A stretch of DNA of 15,437 nt, from contig DAOVNC010000028.1 of the NCBI GenBank assembly GCA_030630445.1, positions 1 to 15,437 on the forward strand. The letters are read 5' to 3'. Shown piece after piece: positions 8,540 through 14,363 of this stretch (position 1 is the first letter of the stretch; each line of letters starts with the position of its first letter). The position numbers and the translations under genes were made by a program. This DNA comes from Kiritimatiellales bacterium. GTDB lineage: Bacteria; Verrucomicrobiota; Kiritimatiellia; Kiritimatiellales; Pontiellaceae. The notes beneath the pieces were generated by a model. It did no database searches. It worked only from the letters and a program-made list of their open reading frames with translations, and was not told the origin of the DNA.

Positions 8540-8540
8540 T

Positions 8541-8864
8541 CTAAGCCTCCTGTGCGACTTCCGGTGCGGGGGTGGTTTCCGATGCCAAAACAAACTGGGA
8601 GCGGAACACGTTGGTGGAAAGCGTCAGGCGCTTTTTGAACGCATCGATCCGCGTTCCTTCCAGTTTGAACATCAGCACCGCGTAAAGACCGGCCTTCTGC
8701 TTTTTCAGCGGACGCGCAAAATTCTTCTTGCCCATGCGGGTGGTGCTTTCAAGCGTGCCGCCCAGCTTTTCGAGTTCTTCCTTCACGCGAGCAATCGCTT
8801 GGTCGAGGCCTTCCTCGTCCAACGTCTCCGGAAAGATGAACAATCCTTCGTACAATGTATTCAA
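8541..8864 (-). CDS. rpsF: 30S ribosomal protein S6
   Basis: S6 binds S18 and the central domain of 16S rRNA in the small subunit. The 107-residue product shows the family pattern YEGLFIFPE near the N-terminus, the basic KNFARPLKKQKAGLYAVLMF strand pair, and a short Ala/Pro/Glu tail. The start is TTG at 8862-8864, with GGAG (8872-8875) 7 nt upstream; no in-frame ATG is available. The start region is a perfect 9-bp tandem duplication (8853-8870) that also copies the TTG in frame, three codons downstream. pth ends 16 nt upstream; ssb starts 1 nt after the stop. Confidence 0.96.
   Translation of the reverse strand: MNTLYEGLFIFPETLDEEGLDQAIARVKEELEKLGGTLESTTRMGKKNFARPLKKQKAGLYAVLMFKLEGTRIDAFKKRLTLSTNVFRSQFVLASETTPAPEVAQEA
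8546..8551 (-). promoter_or_regulatory. Shine-Dalgarno AGGAGG fixing the ssb start
   Basis: A full AGGAGG lies 6 nt upstream of the ATG at 8539 and inside the last codons of rpsF. It decides in favour of the 146-residue SSB. Confidence 0.85.
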
Positions 8865-8870
8865 TGTATT
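8853..8870 (-). repeat. Perfect 9-bp tandem duplication over the rpsF start codon
   Basis: On the coding strand AATACATTG occurs twice in a row (CAATGTATT at 8853-8861 and 8862-8870 on the plus strand). Each copy ends with an in-frame TTG. The upstream TTG has the better spacing to the GGAG ribosome site. Confidence 0.8.
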
Positions 8871-8880
8871 TCTCCGTTAC

Positions 8881-9456
8881 TTATCCTGTCTTCGACCGGT
8901 TGAACTCGTTCATCGTCCGCTCGGTTCCGATGGAAAAGATGCTTTCTACCGCATCGGCGGCACGTTCGACAACCTTTTCCAGTCCTAAACTCTCTTCGTC
9001 GGCGAAGCTACCCAGCACAAACCCAATCATGTCCGCGCCCTCCGGCTTCGGCCCAATCCCCACCCGTACGCGGGGAAACGCCTTCGTCTGCAACCACTCC
9101 AGCACTGATTTCATGCCGTTATGGCTTCCTCCCGTGCCTTTGGCCCGCACCCGGACACCGCCGAGTTCCAGCTCAACATCGTCGTAGACCACCACCGTAT
9201 CGACCGGGTCGACACGCCATTTTTTCATCGCGCCCCAAACCGCGCGGCCGCTGCGGTTCATGTAGGTGGTCGGTTCAACCAAGCGAACCTCGCAGTCCCC
9301 AATGCGGCACATTGCCTGCCGCGCCGGGAACCAGAACATCTTCCGGAACTCGACGCCTTTCCGGCGGGCAATCTCCTCCACCACCATGAATCCAACATTG
9401 TGGCGGGAGCGGGCGTACTCCTTCCCGGGATTCCCTAGTCCAACGACCAGCTTCAA
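8881..9456 (-). CDS. pth: Peptidyl-tRNA hydrolase
   Basis: Pth frees tRNA from peptidyl-tRNAs that drop off the ribosome. I place the start at TTG 9454-9456, giving MKLVVGLGNPG, the exact family N-terminus. GGAGG (9464-9468) is 7 nt upstream. The reading from TTG 9483 would add nine unconserved residues. The 191-residue enzyme has all known active-site residues at E. coli-like positions: Asn9, catalytic His19 in SRHNVGF, Asn67 in TYMNRSG, Asp92-Asp93 in VVVYDDVELELG and Asn113 in GSHNGMKS. The prs-rplY-pth order is conserved in many bacteria. rplY ends 27 nt upstream of this start. Confidence 0.96.
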   Translation of the reverse strand: MKLVVGLGNPGKEYARSRHNVGFMVVEEIARRKGVEFRKMFWFPARQAMCRIGDCEVRLVEPTTYMNRSGRAVWGAMKKWRVDPVDTVVVYDDVELELGGVRVRAKGTGGSHNGMKSVLEWLQTKAFPRVRVGIGPKPEGADMIGFVLGSFADEESLGLEKVVERAADAVESIFSIGTERTMNEFNRSKTG

Positions 9457-9463
9457 GCGCCTT

Positions 9464-9468
9464 CCTCC
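9464..9468 (-). promoter_or_regulatory. Shine-Dalgarno GGAGG fixing a TTG start for pth
   Basis: GGAGG lies 7 nt before TTG 9456 and within the rplY-pth gap. It supports the shorter 191-residue Pth whose N-terminus matches the family. Confidence 0.8.
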
Positions 9469-9483
9469 CGGAACAAAAACCAA

Positions 9484-10137
9484 TTACCCGGCTTCTTCTT
9501 CGTCGGCTTTCTTCTCGGAGATCACTTCCGGTTCGCCACTCGCGGCCTCTTCGGAAATTTCCTCTTCCTCTTCCTCTTCCACGCGTGGCTCGGCGACAGA
9601 GACGACGATCGCGTCCGGGTCGGCCAGCAACTTGAGCTTGGCACCCAGCTTGATGTCGGAAGCGTGAAGAATATTCCCGATTTCCATTTCGGACACATCG
9701 ATCTCGATCGATTCGACCAAATCGCCCGGAAGACACTCGATGGCAAGGGTGTGCATCACGAGATCCAAGGTTCCGCCCGCTTTCACGCCAGCCGCTTCGC
9801 CAACGGTTTCCAGCTGAATATCAACCTGGATCGGCTTGTCGGCCGCGACCTTCAGCAGGTCGACGTGCAGGAGGTCGCTCGTCACGGGATGGTGCTGAAC
9901 ATCCTTGACCAGTGCAGTAACAGCGCCTTCGCCGTCAACCGCAACCTCTACCAGCATGGTTTCGCTGGCATGGTGGTGCAGCACTTGCTCAAATTCGTGC
10001 GTATCCAGCAGGATGGCCGTGGCTTCTTCGCCATCGCCATAAATCACACCCGGGAGGGTGCCTGCCCGCCGCAGTCGGCGCGAATGGGCCGATCCCTGCA
10101 GGTCTCTCTTCTTTGCAATCAGTTTAGTGTCTTCCAT
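9484..10137 (-). CDS. rplY: 50S ribosomal protein L25 (long Ctc/TL5 form)
   Basis: L25 binds 5S rRNA in the large subunit; long versions are called Ctc or TL5 and carry an extra beta-domain. The 217-residue product has the RNA-binding domain (about 1-94), with SRRLRRAGTLPGVIYG and the signature DVQHHPVTSDLLHVDL. The beta-domain follows (about 98-182). The last 30 residues are an acidic tail beginning with VEEEEEEE (186-193), common in this form. AGGAG at 10145-10149 is 7 nt before the ATG. It lies between prs (18 nt upstream) and pth, the usual order. Confidence 0.96.
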   Translation of the reverse strand: MEDTKLIAKKRDLQGSAHSRRLRRAGTLPGVIYGDGEEATAILLDTHEFEQVLHHHASETMLVEVAVDGEGAVTALVKDVQHHPVTSDLLHVDLLKVAADKPIQVDIQLETVGEAAGVKAGGTLDLVMHTLAIECLPGDLVESIEIDVSEMEIGNILHASDIKLGAKLKLLADPDAIVVSVAEPRVEEEEEEEISEEAASGEPEVISEKKADEEEAG

Positions 10138-10155
10138 GGGTTCTCTCCTAATTAT

Positions 10156-11082
10156 CTATATCCTGAATAACGAGCTGACCGACTGGTCGTTGTGGATGCG
10201 GCAGATGGCTTCCGCCAAGGTGTCTGCCACCGACAACACCGTTACGCTGAAGTCTTCCCACTTGCGTTGCGGAACACTATCGGTTGTCACCAGCTCATCG
10301 ATCGGCGAATTCTTCAACCGTTCAATGCCTTTTTCCGTCAGCAGCGAGTGGCTCACTGCTGCGCGGACCGATTTTGCGCCTGCCTTTTTCAAAAGCCCGG
10401 CGGCAGCCGTCAGCGTGCCAGCCGTCGAAGTCATGTCGTCGACGAGCGACGTATTGCAACCCTCGACATCCCCGACGAGATGGTTGGCCACCACGTCCGT
10501 GGCACTCTTGCGTTGCTTGCCCACCACCGCAATGCCGGCGTCCAGCAACGTGGCATAGGCATCGGCCATCTTCATTCCGCCCGTATCCGGCGAAACGACT
10601 ACCAGGTTGTTTAGTTCTTGGCTGCGCAAGTATTTCACAATCACGGGGGCGGCATAGAGATGGTCCATGGGAATGTCAAAAAACCCTTGGATTTGCTGGG
10701 CGTGCAGATCCATGCACAACACGCGGTTGGCCCCGGCGGCAACCAGAAGATTGGCCACCAGTTTCGCCGTAATCGGCACGCGCGGCTGGTCTTTGCGATC
10801 TTGTCGCGCATAGGCATAGTAGGGAAGAGCCGCCGTAGTTCGCTTCGCCGATGCGCGGTTTGCGGCATCGATCATAATCAGCAATTCCATCAAGCATTCG
10901 TTCGGGTCCACCGAAACCGACTGCACGATAAAGAGGTCCTCGCCACGCACGTTCTCCCGCAGCTTGACGAAAATCTCGCCATCCGGGAAACGCGTAATGT
11001 CCACCGCACACAACTCCACCCCGGCGGCCAGCGCAATGCGTTCCGCCAAATCCCGATGTCCTGTTCCTGATAAAATCTTCAT
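10156..11082 (-). CDS. prs: Ribose-phosphate pyrophosphokinase (PRPP synthetase)
   Basis: Prs makes PRPP from ribose 5-phosphate and ATP for purine, pyrimidine, NAD, His and Trp synthesis. The 308-residue length is typical. Visible motifs are FPDGEIFVKLRENVRG (32-47), the flexible catalytic loop PYYAYARQDRK (87-97), DLHAQQIQGFFDIPMDHL (125-142) and the PRPP-binding loop VDDMTSTAGT (214-223). The usual sequence of that loop is VDDMIDTAGT, so two residues are changed. SPDTGGMKMADAYA also departs somewhat from the common SPDxGGxxRAxxxA pattern. The ATG at 11082 has no clear Shine-Dalgarno sequence, and the tRNA-Gln 3' end is only 17 nt upstream. It leads the prs-rplY-pth set. Confidence 0.95.
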   Translation of the reverse strand: MKILSGTGHRDLAERIALAAGVELCAVDITRFPDGEIFVKLRENVRGEDLFIVQSVSVDPNECLMELLIMIDAANRASAKRTTAALPYYAYARQDRKDQPRVPITAKLVANLLVAAGANRVLCMDLHAQQIQGFFDIPMDHLYAAPVIVKYLRSQELNNLVVVSPDTGGMKMADAYATLLDAGIAVVGKQRKSATDVVANHLVGDVEGCNTSLVDDMTSTAGTLTAAAGLLKKAGAKSVRAAVSHSLLTEKGIERLKNSPIDELVTTDSVPQRKWEDFSVTVLSVADTLAEAICRIHNDQSVSSLFRI

Positions 11083-11099
11083 CGCACTACTTATTCAAG

Positions 11100-11173
11100 T
11101 GGTTGCCCGACCAGGGTTCGAACCTGGACCCTATGAGTCAAAGTCACATGTGCTTCCATTACACTATCGGGCA
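11100..11173 (-). tRNA. tRNA-Gln (anticodon UUG)
   Basis: The minus strand folds into a full cloverleaf. The acceptor stem is TGCCCGA (11173-11167) with TCGGGCA (11110-11104). The D arm is GTGT/GCAC with loop AATGGAA. The anticodon stem is TGTGA/TCATA with loop CTTTGAC, so positions 34-36 are TTG, which reads CAA (Gln). The T arm is CCAGG-TTCGAAC-CCTGG. The discriminator is A, and CCA appears encoded (11102-11100). It is most likely cotranscribed with prs, whose ATG is 17 nt downstream. Confidence 0.96.
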
Positions 11174-11205
11174 AACAAAACCGCCCAATGGCAAGCTGCT
11201 CCTTA

Positions 11206-11273
11206 AAGTCAAGCCCCCATCGGTTTACAAAAGAGCGAGAGACCATAGGAAGGCGGCACAGGGAAGTCAAGCC
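11206..11273 (-). repeat. Direct repeat GGCTTGACTT (two copies, 58 bp apart)
   Basis: The minus strand carries GGCTTGACTT at 11273-11264 and at 11215-11206. Both copies contain a -35-like TTGACT. They fill most of the 113-nt gap between the small membrane protein gene and the tRNA. Confidence 0.5.
11242..11270 (-). promoter_or_regulatory. Putative sigma70-like promoter for tRNA-Gln and the prs-to-bamA operon
   Basis: On the minus strand TTGACT (11270-11265, 5/6) and TATGGT (11247-11242, 4/6) are spaced by 17 nt. The tRNA begins 68 nt downstream of the -10 box. A second TTGACT at 11212-11207 lacks a convincing -10 at the right distance. Confidence 0.5.
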
Positions 11274-11286
11274 GTCAAATGGAAGA

Positions 11287-11481
11287 TTAATAGGGATTTA
11301 GCGAAAACAGGTAATGCGCCCCCAACAAGGCCAGCGCCACCCCGATCTCAATGAACGCAATCCGCTGGATATTCAACCCGCCGGCCAACTTTTTCCACTT
11401 CTCCAGAAACAGCAAAGCCAGCGACCCATCCACCAGAAAAACAATGCCCGCCCAAAACAAGATGGAGATGAATAGGTTCAT
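11287..11481 (-). CDS. Small two-helix membrane protein, DUF2065/YjeT-like
   Basis: The 64-residue product has two likely transmembrane helices, about 3-26 (ISILFWAGIVFLVDGSLALLF) split by an internal Asp-Gly, and about 42-60. They are joined by EKWKKLAGGLN. This layout resembles E. coli YjeT (DUF2065): two helices, a Gly in the first, and a W-K-K motif in the loop. The similarity is by eye and weak, and no function is known to me. No Shine-Dalgarno precedes the ATG at 11481. It is the first minus-strand gene upstream of the tRNA-Gln promoter and is probably a separate unit. Confidence 0.55.
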   Translation of the reverse strand: MNLFISILFWAGIVFLVDGSLALLFLEKWKKLAGGLNIQRIAFIEIGVALALLGAHYLFSLNPY

Positions 11482-11529
11482 AATGCGTGACGAGTGAAAC
11501 GCGAGGCGTGAACTGTTTCCAAATCACTC

Positions 11530-11539
11530 CCCCTAGGGG
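11530..11539. repeat. 10-bp perfect palindrome CCCCTAGGGG
   Basis: A perfect 10-bp palindrome 11 nt before the terminator stem, in the 170-nt non-coding stretch 11482-11651. It could be part of a structured plus-strand transcript or a protein-binding site; nothing decides between these. Confidence 0.35.
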
Positions 11540-11549
11540 CCGGTTTGAA

Positions 11550-11588
11550 GCAACCCCGGTCTGGCAGACACTCGGGTTGCGGTTTTTT
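11550..11588 (+). terminator. Strong intrinsic terminator on the plus strand, no matching gene
   Basis: GCAACCC (11550-11556) pairs with GGGTTGC (11574-11580). A second hairpin, GTCT-GGC-AGAC (11559-11569), is nested inside. The outer stem is followed by GG and six T (11583-11588), then further T-rich sequence. The geometry serves plus-strand transcription, yet both neighbouring genes are on the minus strand. Confidence 0.65.
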
Positions 11589-11651
11589 CATTTCTTTTTC
11601 GTACATGAGCGGGGCCTTGTAGTTCACAAGCTAGAATGCCGGCGCGGCCAG

Positions 11652-12887
11652 CTACCTGCCTTGGATCCGGACGTCGTAGCAGTACAGGTTCGTGTCGTAT
11701 CTGAGATACAGTCGACCGCCGATGACGACCGGATGCGCCCAGCTGGAGCCGCTACCTTGAACGTCGAAACTACCTCTCATCTCCATGCCATCCGGCGAAC
11801 AAGTTGCCAAGCCTGCGGTTCCGCCGCGTTCGCCGAAAAGATAGAGCATCCCGTCGGCAAAACAGACAGAGCCCTTGCGGACGCCCCTTTCCTTCCACAT
11901 CTTCCGGCCGGACTTGAGGTCCAGGCAGGTCCAGCCTCCACCGTTGTTTCCGTAGATATACCCGTTATGCACGATGTATCCGCCGTGGTGGCAGTTCATG
12001 TCCTTGGTCCACCAAACCTCCTCAGCCCCCACTTGGCCGCCGGTGACGGTGAGCTTGAAGCAAATTCCGCCCTTTCCATATCCGTTTGCCCAGAATACGT
12101 AGCCGTCTGAAAACACCGGTGTAGGGCAATTGGCCGTGTTGCGGGCGCTGAAGGGATTGGACCAGAGCACGCGCCCATCCTTCGGATCGACGCAAACAAT
12201 GCCCTGCTGGGTGCCGTTGACGATCATGGGCATCCCTTGGTACGTGAATACATGGCATGAACTGTATTGCGCTCCGGCCTTGAAGCCCTGGCTGGTCCAT
12301 ACGGTCTCGCCGGTGGTTTTATCCAACGCAACGATACATTTTTCTCCGCCGGGCGTAACGATGGCGAGGTTTTGATAGATCAGCACCGACTCGGCGTATC
12401 CCCAACCCGGAGTTTTACCTCCAAACTCACGCATGGTCCTGTCCCATATCCGAGTGCCGGTTTTGGCATCGTAGCAGCCAACCAACCCGTTGCCCGAGAT
12501 GAGGTACAGCTTCCCGCCGTCAATCATCGGCGTGGATCGCGAGCCGGAGTGGCTCCGGATCCAGGCGGCGTCAACGTCGATCTTCCACTTCTGCTTGCCG
12601 TCAAGGTCAAAGGCGAAGAGGATCAAGCGGTCGTCGATATCGCCGGTGGTGTAGATCATTCCGCCGGCAACGGCAACATTGGAAAACCCATTGCCGATGC
12701 CATCTGCTTTCCAGAGCCGTTCAGGCCCTTCGGCGGGCCACTGCTTCAGTAGGTTCGTATCAGGCGATTTTCCGTCCCGCAGCGATCCTCGCCAGCCCGG
12801 CCAATATGGCGCTTGCCCACGGACGGCGACGGAGAATAAAAACAGCACCAACATAAGACCGAGGGTTTTCCTGGGCTTCGCAGTCAT
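11652..12887 (-). CDS. Secreted PQQ-like (WD40-like) beta-propeller repeat protein
   Basis: This 411-residue protein has a signal peptide (basic MTAKPRKTLG, then LMLVLFLFSVAV, cleavage near 24-26), so it is exported to the periplasm or surface. The mature start YWPGWRGSLRDGKSPDTNLLKQWPAEGPERLWK is the opening typical of many exported propeller proteins in the PVC superphylum. Blade ends of the PQQ/BamB type recur: LDGKQKWKI, AKTGTRIWDR, KTTGETVWTS, PKDGRVLWSN and LKSGRKMWKE, about five clear copies. It is not assigned as BamB: it lacks a lipobox Cys and has no Bam context. The usual enzyme or ligand is unknown; such proteins often accompany polysaccharide or sulfatase loci, none seen here. 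GGAG within AAAGGAG (12897-12903) is about 8 nt before the ATG. Confidence 0.85.
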   Translation of the reverse strand: MTAKPRKTLGLMLVLFLFSVAVRGQAPYWPGWRGSLRDGKSPDTNLLKQWPAEGPERLWKADGIGNGFSNVAVAGGMIYTTGDIDDRLILFAFDLDGKQKWKIDVDAAWIRSHSGSRSTPMIDGGKLYLISGNGLVGCYDAKTGTRIWDRTMREFGGKTPGWGYAESVLIYQNLAIVTPGGEKCIVALDKTTGETVWTSQGFKAGAQYSSCHVFTYQGMPMIVNGTQQGIVCVDPKDGRVLWSNPFSARNTANCPTPVFSDGYVFWANGYGKGGICFKLTVTGGQVGAEEVWWTKDMNCHHGGYIVHNGYIYGNNGGGWTCLDLKSGRKMWKERGVRKGSVCFADGMLYLFGERGGTAGLATCSPDGMEMRGSFDVQGSGSSWAHPVVIGGRLYLRYDTNLYCYDVRIQGR

Positions 12888-13025
12888 GTGACAATCTCCT
12901 TTCTAAAAAACGTTCACTGAAACCCTATCCTTTTGCCTTTTCCCTGCACCCTTCTTTGCGTCCGTCAAACTGGGGTTACTTCAGACTGACCCCTTCGACT
13001 CGCAAGGATGCGGGGTAATTAACGG

Positions 13026-13042
13026 AAAAGTGTTGCACTTTT
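13026..13042. repeat. Perfect 7-bp hairpin AAAAGTG-TTG-CACTTTT upstream of the VWA gene
   Basis: A perfect inverted repeat with a 3-nt loop, next to a GC-rich GGGC/GCCC pair (13043-13054). It lies about 110 nt before the VWA start in the 262-nt region between the divergent propeller and VWA genes. It could be an operator or an RNA hairpin. There is no T tract, so it is not a good terminator. Confidence 0.4.
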
Positions 13043-13137
13043 GGGCCGCCGCCCGATACTCTCCTTAACCGATGCCTACAGGTACTTGTTTGTTCAAAAC
13101 AGTTACAATTTAGGGGATGGATTCCAGTTTATCAAGT

Positions 13138-13142
13138 GGGAG
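13138..13142 (+). promoter_or_regulatory. Shine-Dalgarno GGGAG fixing the VWA gene start at 13150
   Basis: GGGAG lies 7 nt before ATG 13150. The upstream ATG at 13117 has AGGGG directly abutting it, which is too close, so the N-terminus is MWKKRFFSSHSKSS. A TACAAT (13104-13109, 5/6 to the -10 consensus) lies upstream, but no -35 at proper spacing is seen. Confidence 0.6.
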
Positions 13143-13149
13143 TCTTCAG

Positions 13150-14226
13150 ATGTGGAAGAAACGTTTTTTTTCAAGTCACAGTAAATCCAGCGCCATAATG
13201 GTCAGTCTGGTCATTCATGCTGTTCTGATTGTTGTGGCCGGCTCGTTTGTGGCGGTTAGGGTGATTGTGAAAGAGGACCCGACGTTCGAAGCCAAGAAGG
13301 TCAAGCGCCCCAAGATGCCGCCGAAAAAGATCTAGGTGCCGGTGGATGTGAAAAAAAGGAAGCCGAAGCCCCGTTTGCGCAAGCGAATTGTTTCTACGAA
13401 AACCTTCACCGACATTAAAATGCCGGAAATTACCGGGGTGAAGGGCGGTCTGGGTAATATGGGTGGTGACGGGTTGGGCAGTCTCGGTTTCGACTTGAAT
13501 TTTAACTTTTTCGGAATCAGGGGGGGCGGCAGACACGTCGTCTTCGTGATCGACTATTCCGCGTCCATGAAGGGCGAAAAGGAAAAGATCATGCGTCGCG
13601 AAGCCGCGCGGGTCATCAGTGAGCTACCCAAGACAACCGAGTTCGGCGTCATCTTTTTCGCCGGGCCCGCATGGCCCGCCACATCGAAACTCGAAAGAAC
13701 TGCGAGCGATTGGGTAAAAACCGGCAACGATGCCTCCTCGTTCCGTCCGAAGGATTGGGATGACATGCCGCGGGTGAAATACAAAAGGGCCTCGACGAGC
13801 GTCTGTTCGCGCATGGTCGATATTATCGAAACCACACCGTTGGTCTACGGTACGGTATACGACTGCCCGCTTTACATGGCTCTGAACATGGATCCGGCCC
13901 CCGATGTTATCTTCTTCCTCACCGATGGTAGCTGCAACCCGAAGCGGGGTATTGTTTCTTTCCGCAAAATGCTGGATCAGCTCAAGGCTGCCGGGAAAAA
14001 AGTGCCGAAGATAAATACGGTGGGTTTCGGTATCTCCCGCAATTCCCAACTGCAGGAAATCGCCCGGTTAACGGAAGGCGAGAGCAATTTCCTCACCGCT
14101 GCCGACTATATCCGCAAATACGGTGCCGTGGAGTCCAAGCCCCACAAGCTGAAGCCAAAGTTCAATATCAGTGCAATCAAGTCCGTTGACGCCGAAGAAT
14201 ATCCGGTCGAGTTCACCCTTCAATAG
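13150..14226 (+). pseudogene. TonB-anchor/VWA-domain protein gene interrupted by an in-frame TAG
   Basis: One reading frame of 358 codons runs from ATG 13150 to TAG 14224 with a single internal stop, TAG at 13333-13335 (codon 62). Before it lie a cytoplasmic basic start, one transmembrane helix (about 17-40) with the TonB-type SxxxH motif (Ser19, His23 in SLVIH), and a Lys/Pro-rich stretch (VKRPKMPPKKI). After it the same Lys/Pro-rich linker continues without break (KKRKPKPRLRKRI). A Gly-rich segment and a full VWA domain follow. The continuity on both sides shows this was one gene. The stop may be a C-to-T change of a Gln codon, a sequencing error, or a read-through codon. TAG ends many other genes here, so genome-wide reassignment is unlikely. 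From my memory of the family, related Kiritimatiellota proteins have an unbroken version. Confidence 0.65.
13336..14226 (+). CDS. VWA-domain part downstream of the amber codon
   Basis: If the upstream TAG stops translation, this frame could begin at the GTG directly after it; no Shine-Dalgarno is present, so only re-initiation would work. The product would lack the membrane anchor. Residues 1-19 are the basic linker, 29-65 are Gly-rich, and 66 onward is a von Willebrand A domain. The complete metal-ion site is present: DYSAS (Asp73, Ser75, Ser77), a likely Thr173 in YGTVYD, and Asp197 in FFLTDG. The last part has VGFGISRNSQLQEIARLTEGES, the usual VWA final strand and helix. VWA domains with an intact metal site bind protein partners; the partner here is unknown. 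Confidence 0.7.
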   Translation: MPVDVKKRKPKPRLRKRIVSTKTFTDIKMPEITGVKGGLGNMGGDGLGSLGFDLNFNFFGIRGGGRHVVFVIDYSASMKGEKEKIMRREAARVISELPKTTEFGVIFFAGPAWPATSKLERTASDWVKTGNDASSFRPKDWDDMPRVKYKRASTSVCSRMVDIIETTPLVYGTVYDCPLYMALNMDPAPDVIFFLTDGSCNPKRGIVSFRKMLDQLKAAGKKVPKINTVGFGISRNSQLQEIARLTEGESNFLTAADYIRKYGAVESKPHKLKPKFNISAIKSVDAEEYPVEFTLQ

Positions 14227-14287
14227 TCGGCCTGTCTGTCGTACCGCGGGGGCCACTACTGATATTAGGGGTCAGCCTAGAATGGCA

Positions 14288-14363
14288 CTAACTTAAGCCG
14301 TTTTACCCCGGTAGTTCGGTTTTAAATCCTACCTGCATTCCTGTTAAAAACCCCTTAAGTTAG
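14288..14363. repeat. 76-bp segment bounded by perfect 10-bp inverted repeats
   Basis: CTAACTTAAG (14288-14297) and CTTAAGTTAG (14354-14363) are perfect inverted copies, each next to GGC/GCC. TTTTACCC (14301-14308) and GGGTAAAA (14383-14390) form a second, interleaved pair. The segment lies in the 188-nt gap between the VWA gene and the transposase stop. It may hold the end of the insertion sequence, a miniature element, or a hairpin that shields the transposase. Confidence 0.5.

Larger units (their letters stand above)
12983..14278. repeat. 12-bp inverted repeat (11/12) flanking the VWA gene
   Basis: AGACTGACCCCT at 12983-12994 and AGGGGTCAGCCT at 14267-14278 are inverted copies with one mismatch. 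They bracket a 1.3-kb segment that holds only the VWA gene. The left copy is itself the right arm of a small hairpin (12972-12993, GGGGTTA/TGACCCC with one wobble). GGGGTCAG-type words are common around transposon scars, so these could be ends of a mobile cassette. No target duplication is visible next to them. Confidence 0.45.

Noticed and set aside
8540..8593. Upstream ATG at 8593 for ssb (164 residues)
   Set aside because: The extra 18 residues are not family-like, overlap rpsF, and the AGGAGG at 8546-8551 serves the ATG at 8539.
9457..9483. TTG at 9483 for pth
   Set aside because: It adds nine residues before the conserved MKLVVGLGNPG, and GGAGG is correctly spaced only for TTG 9456.
11487..12110. 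207-residue plus-strand open frame that could explain the orphan terminator
   Set aside because: It runs through the terminator and antisense to the propeller gene; the protein has low-complexity shadow character.
11652..12887. Propeller protein as BamB partner of BamA
   Set aside because: No lipobox cysteine, different N-terminal motif (WPGWRG), and not in the bamA operon.
12899..12975. TTGACG upstream of the propeller gene as a promoter
   Set aside because: No acceptable -10 is found 15-19 nt downstream on the minus strand.
13086..13109. TTGTTT ... TACAAT as a VWA promoter
   Set aside because: The spacer is only 12 nt, too short for sigma70; the -10-like box alone is weak evidence.
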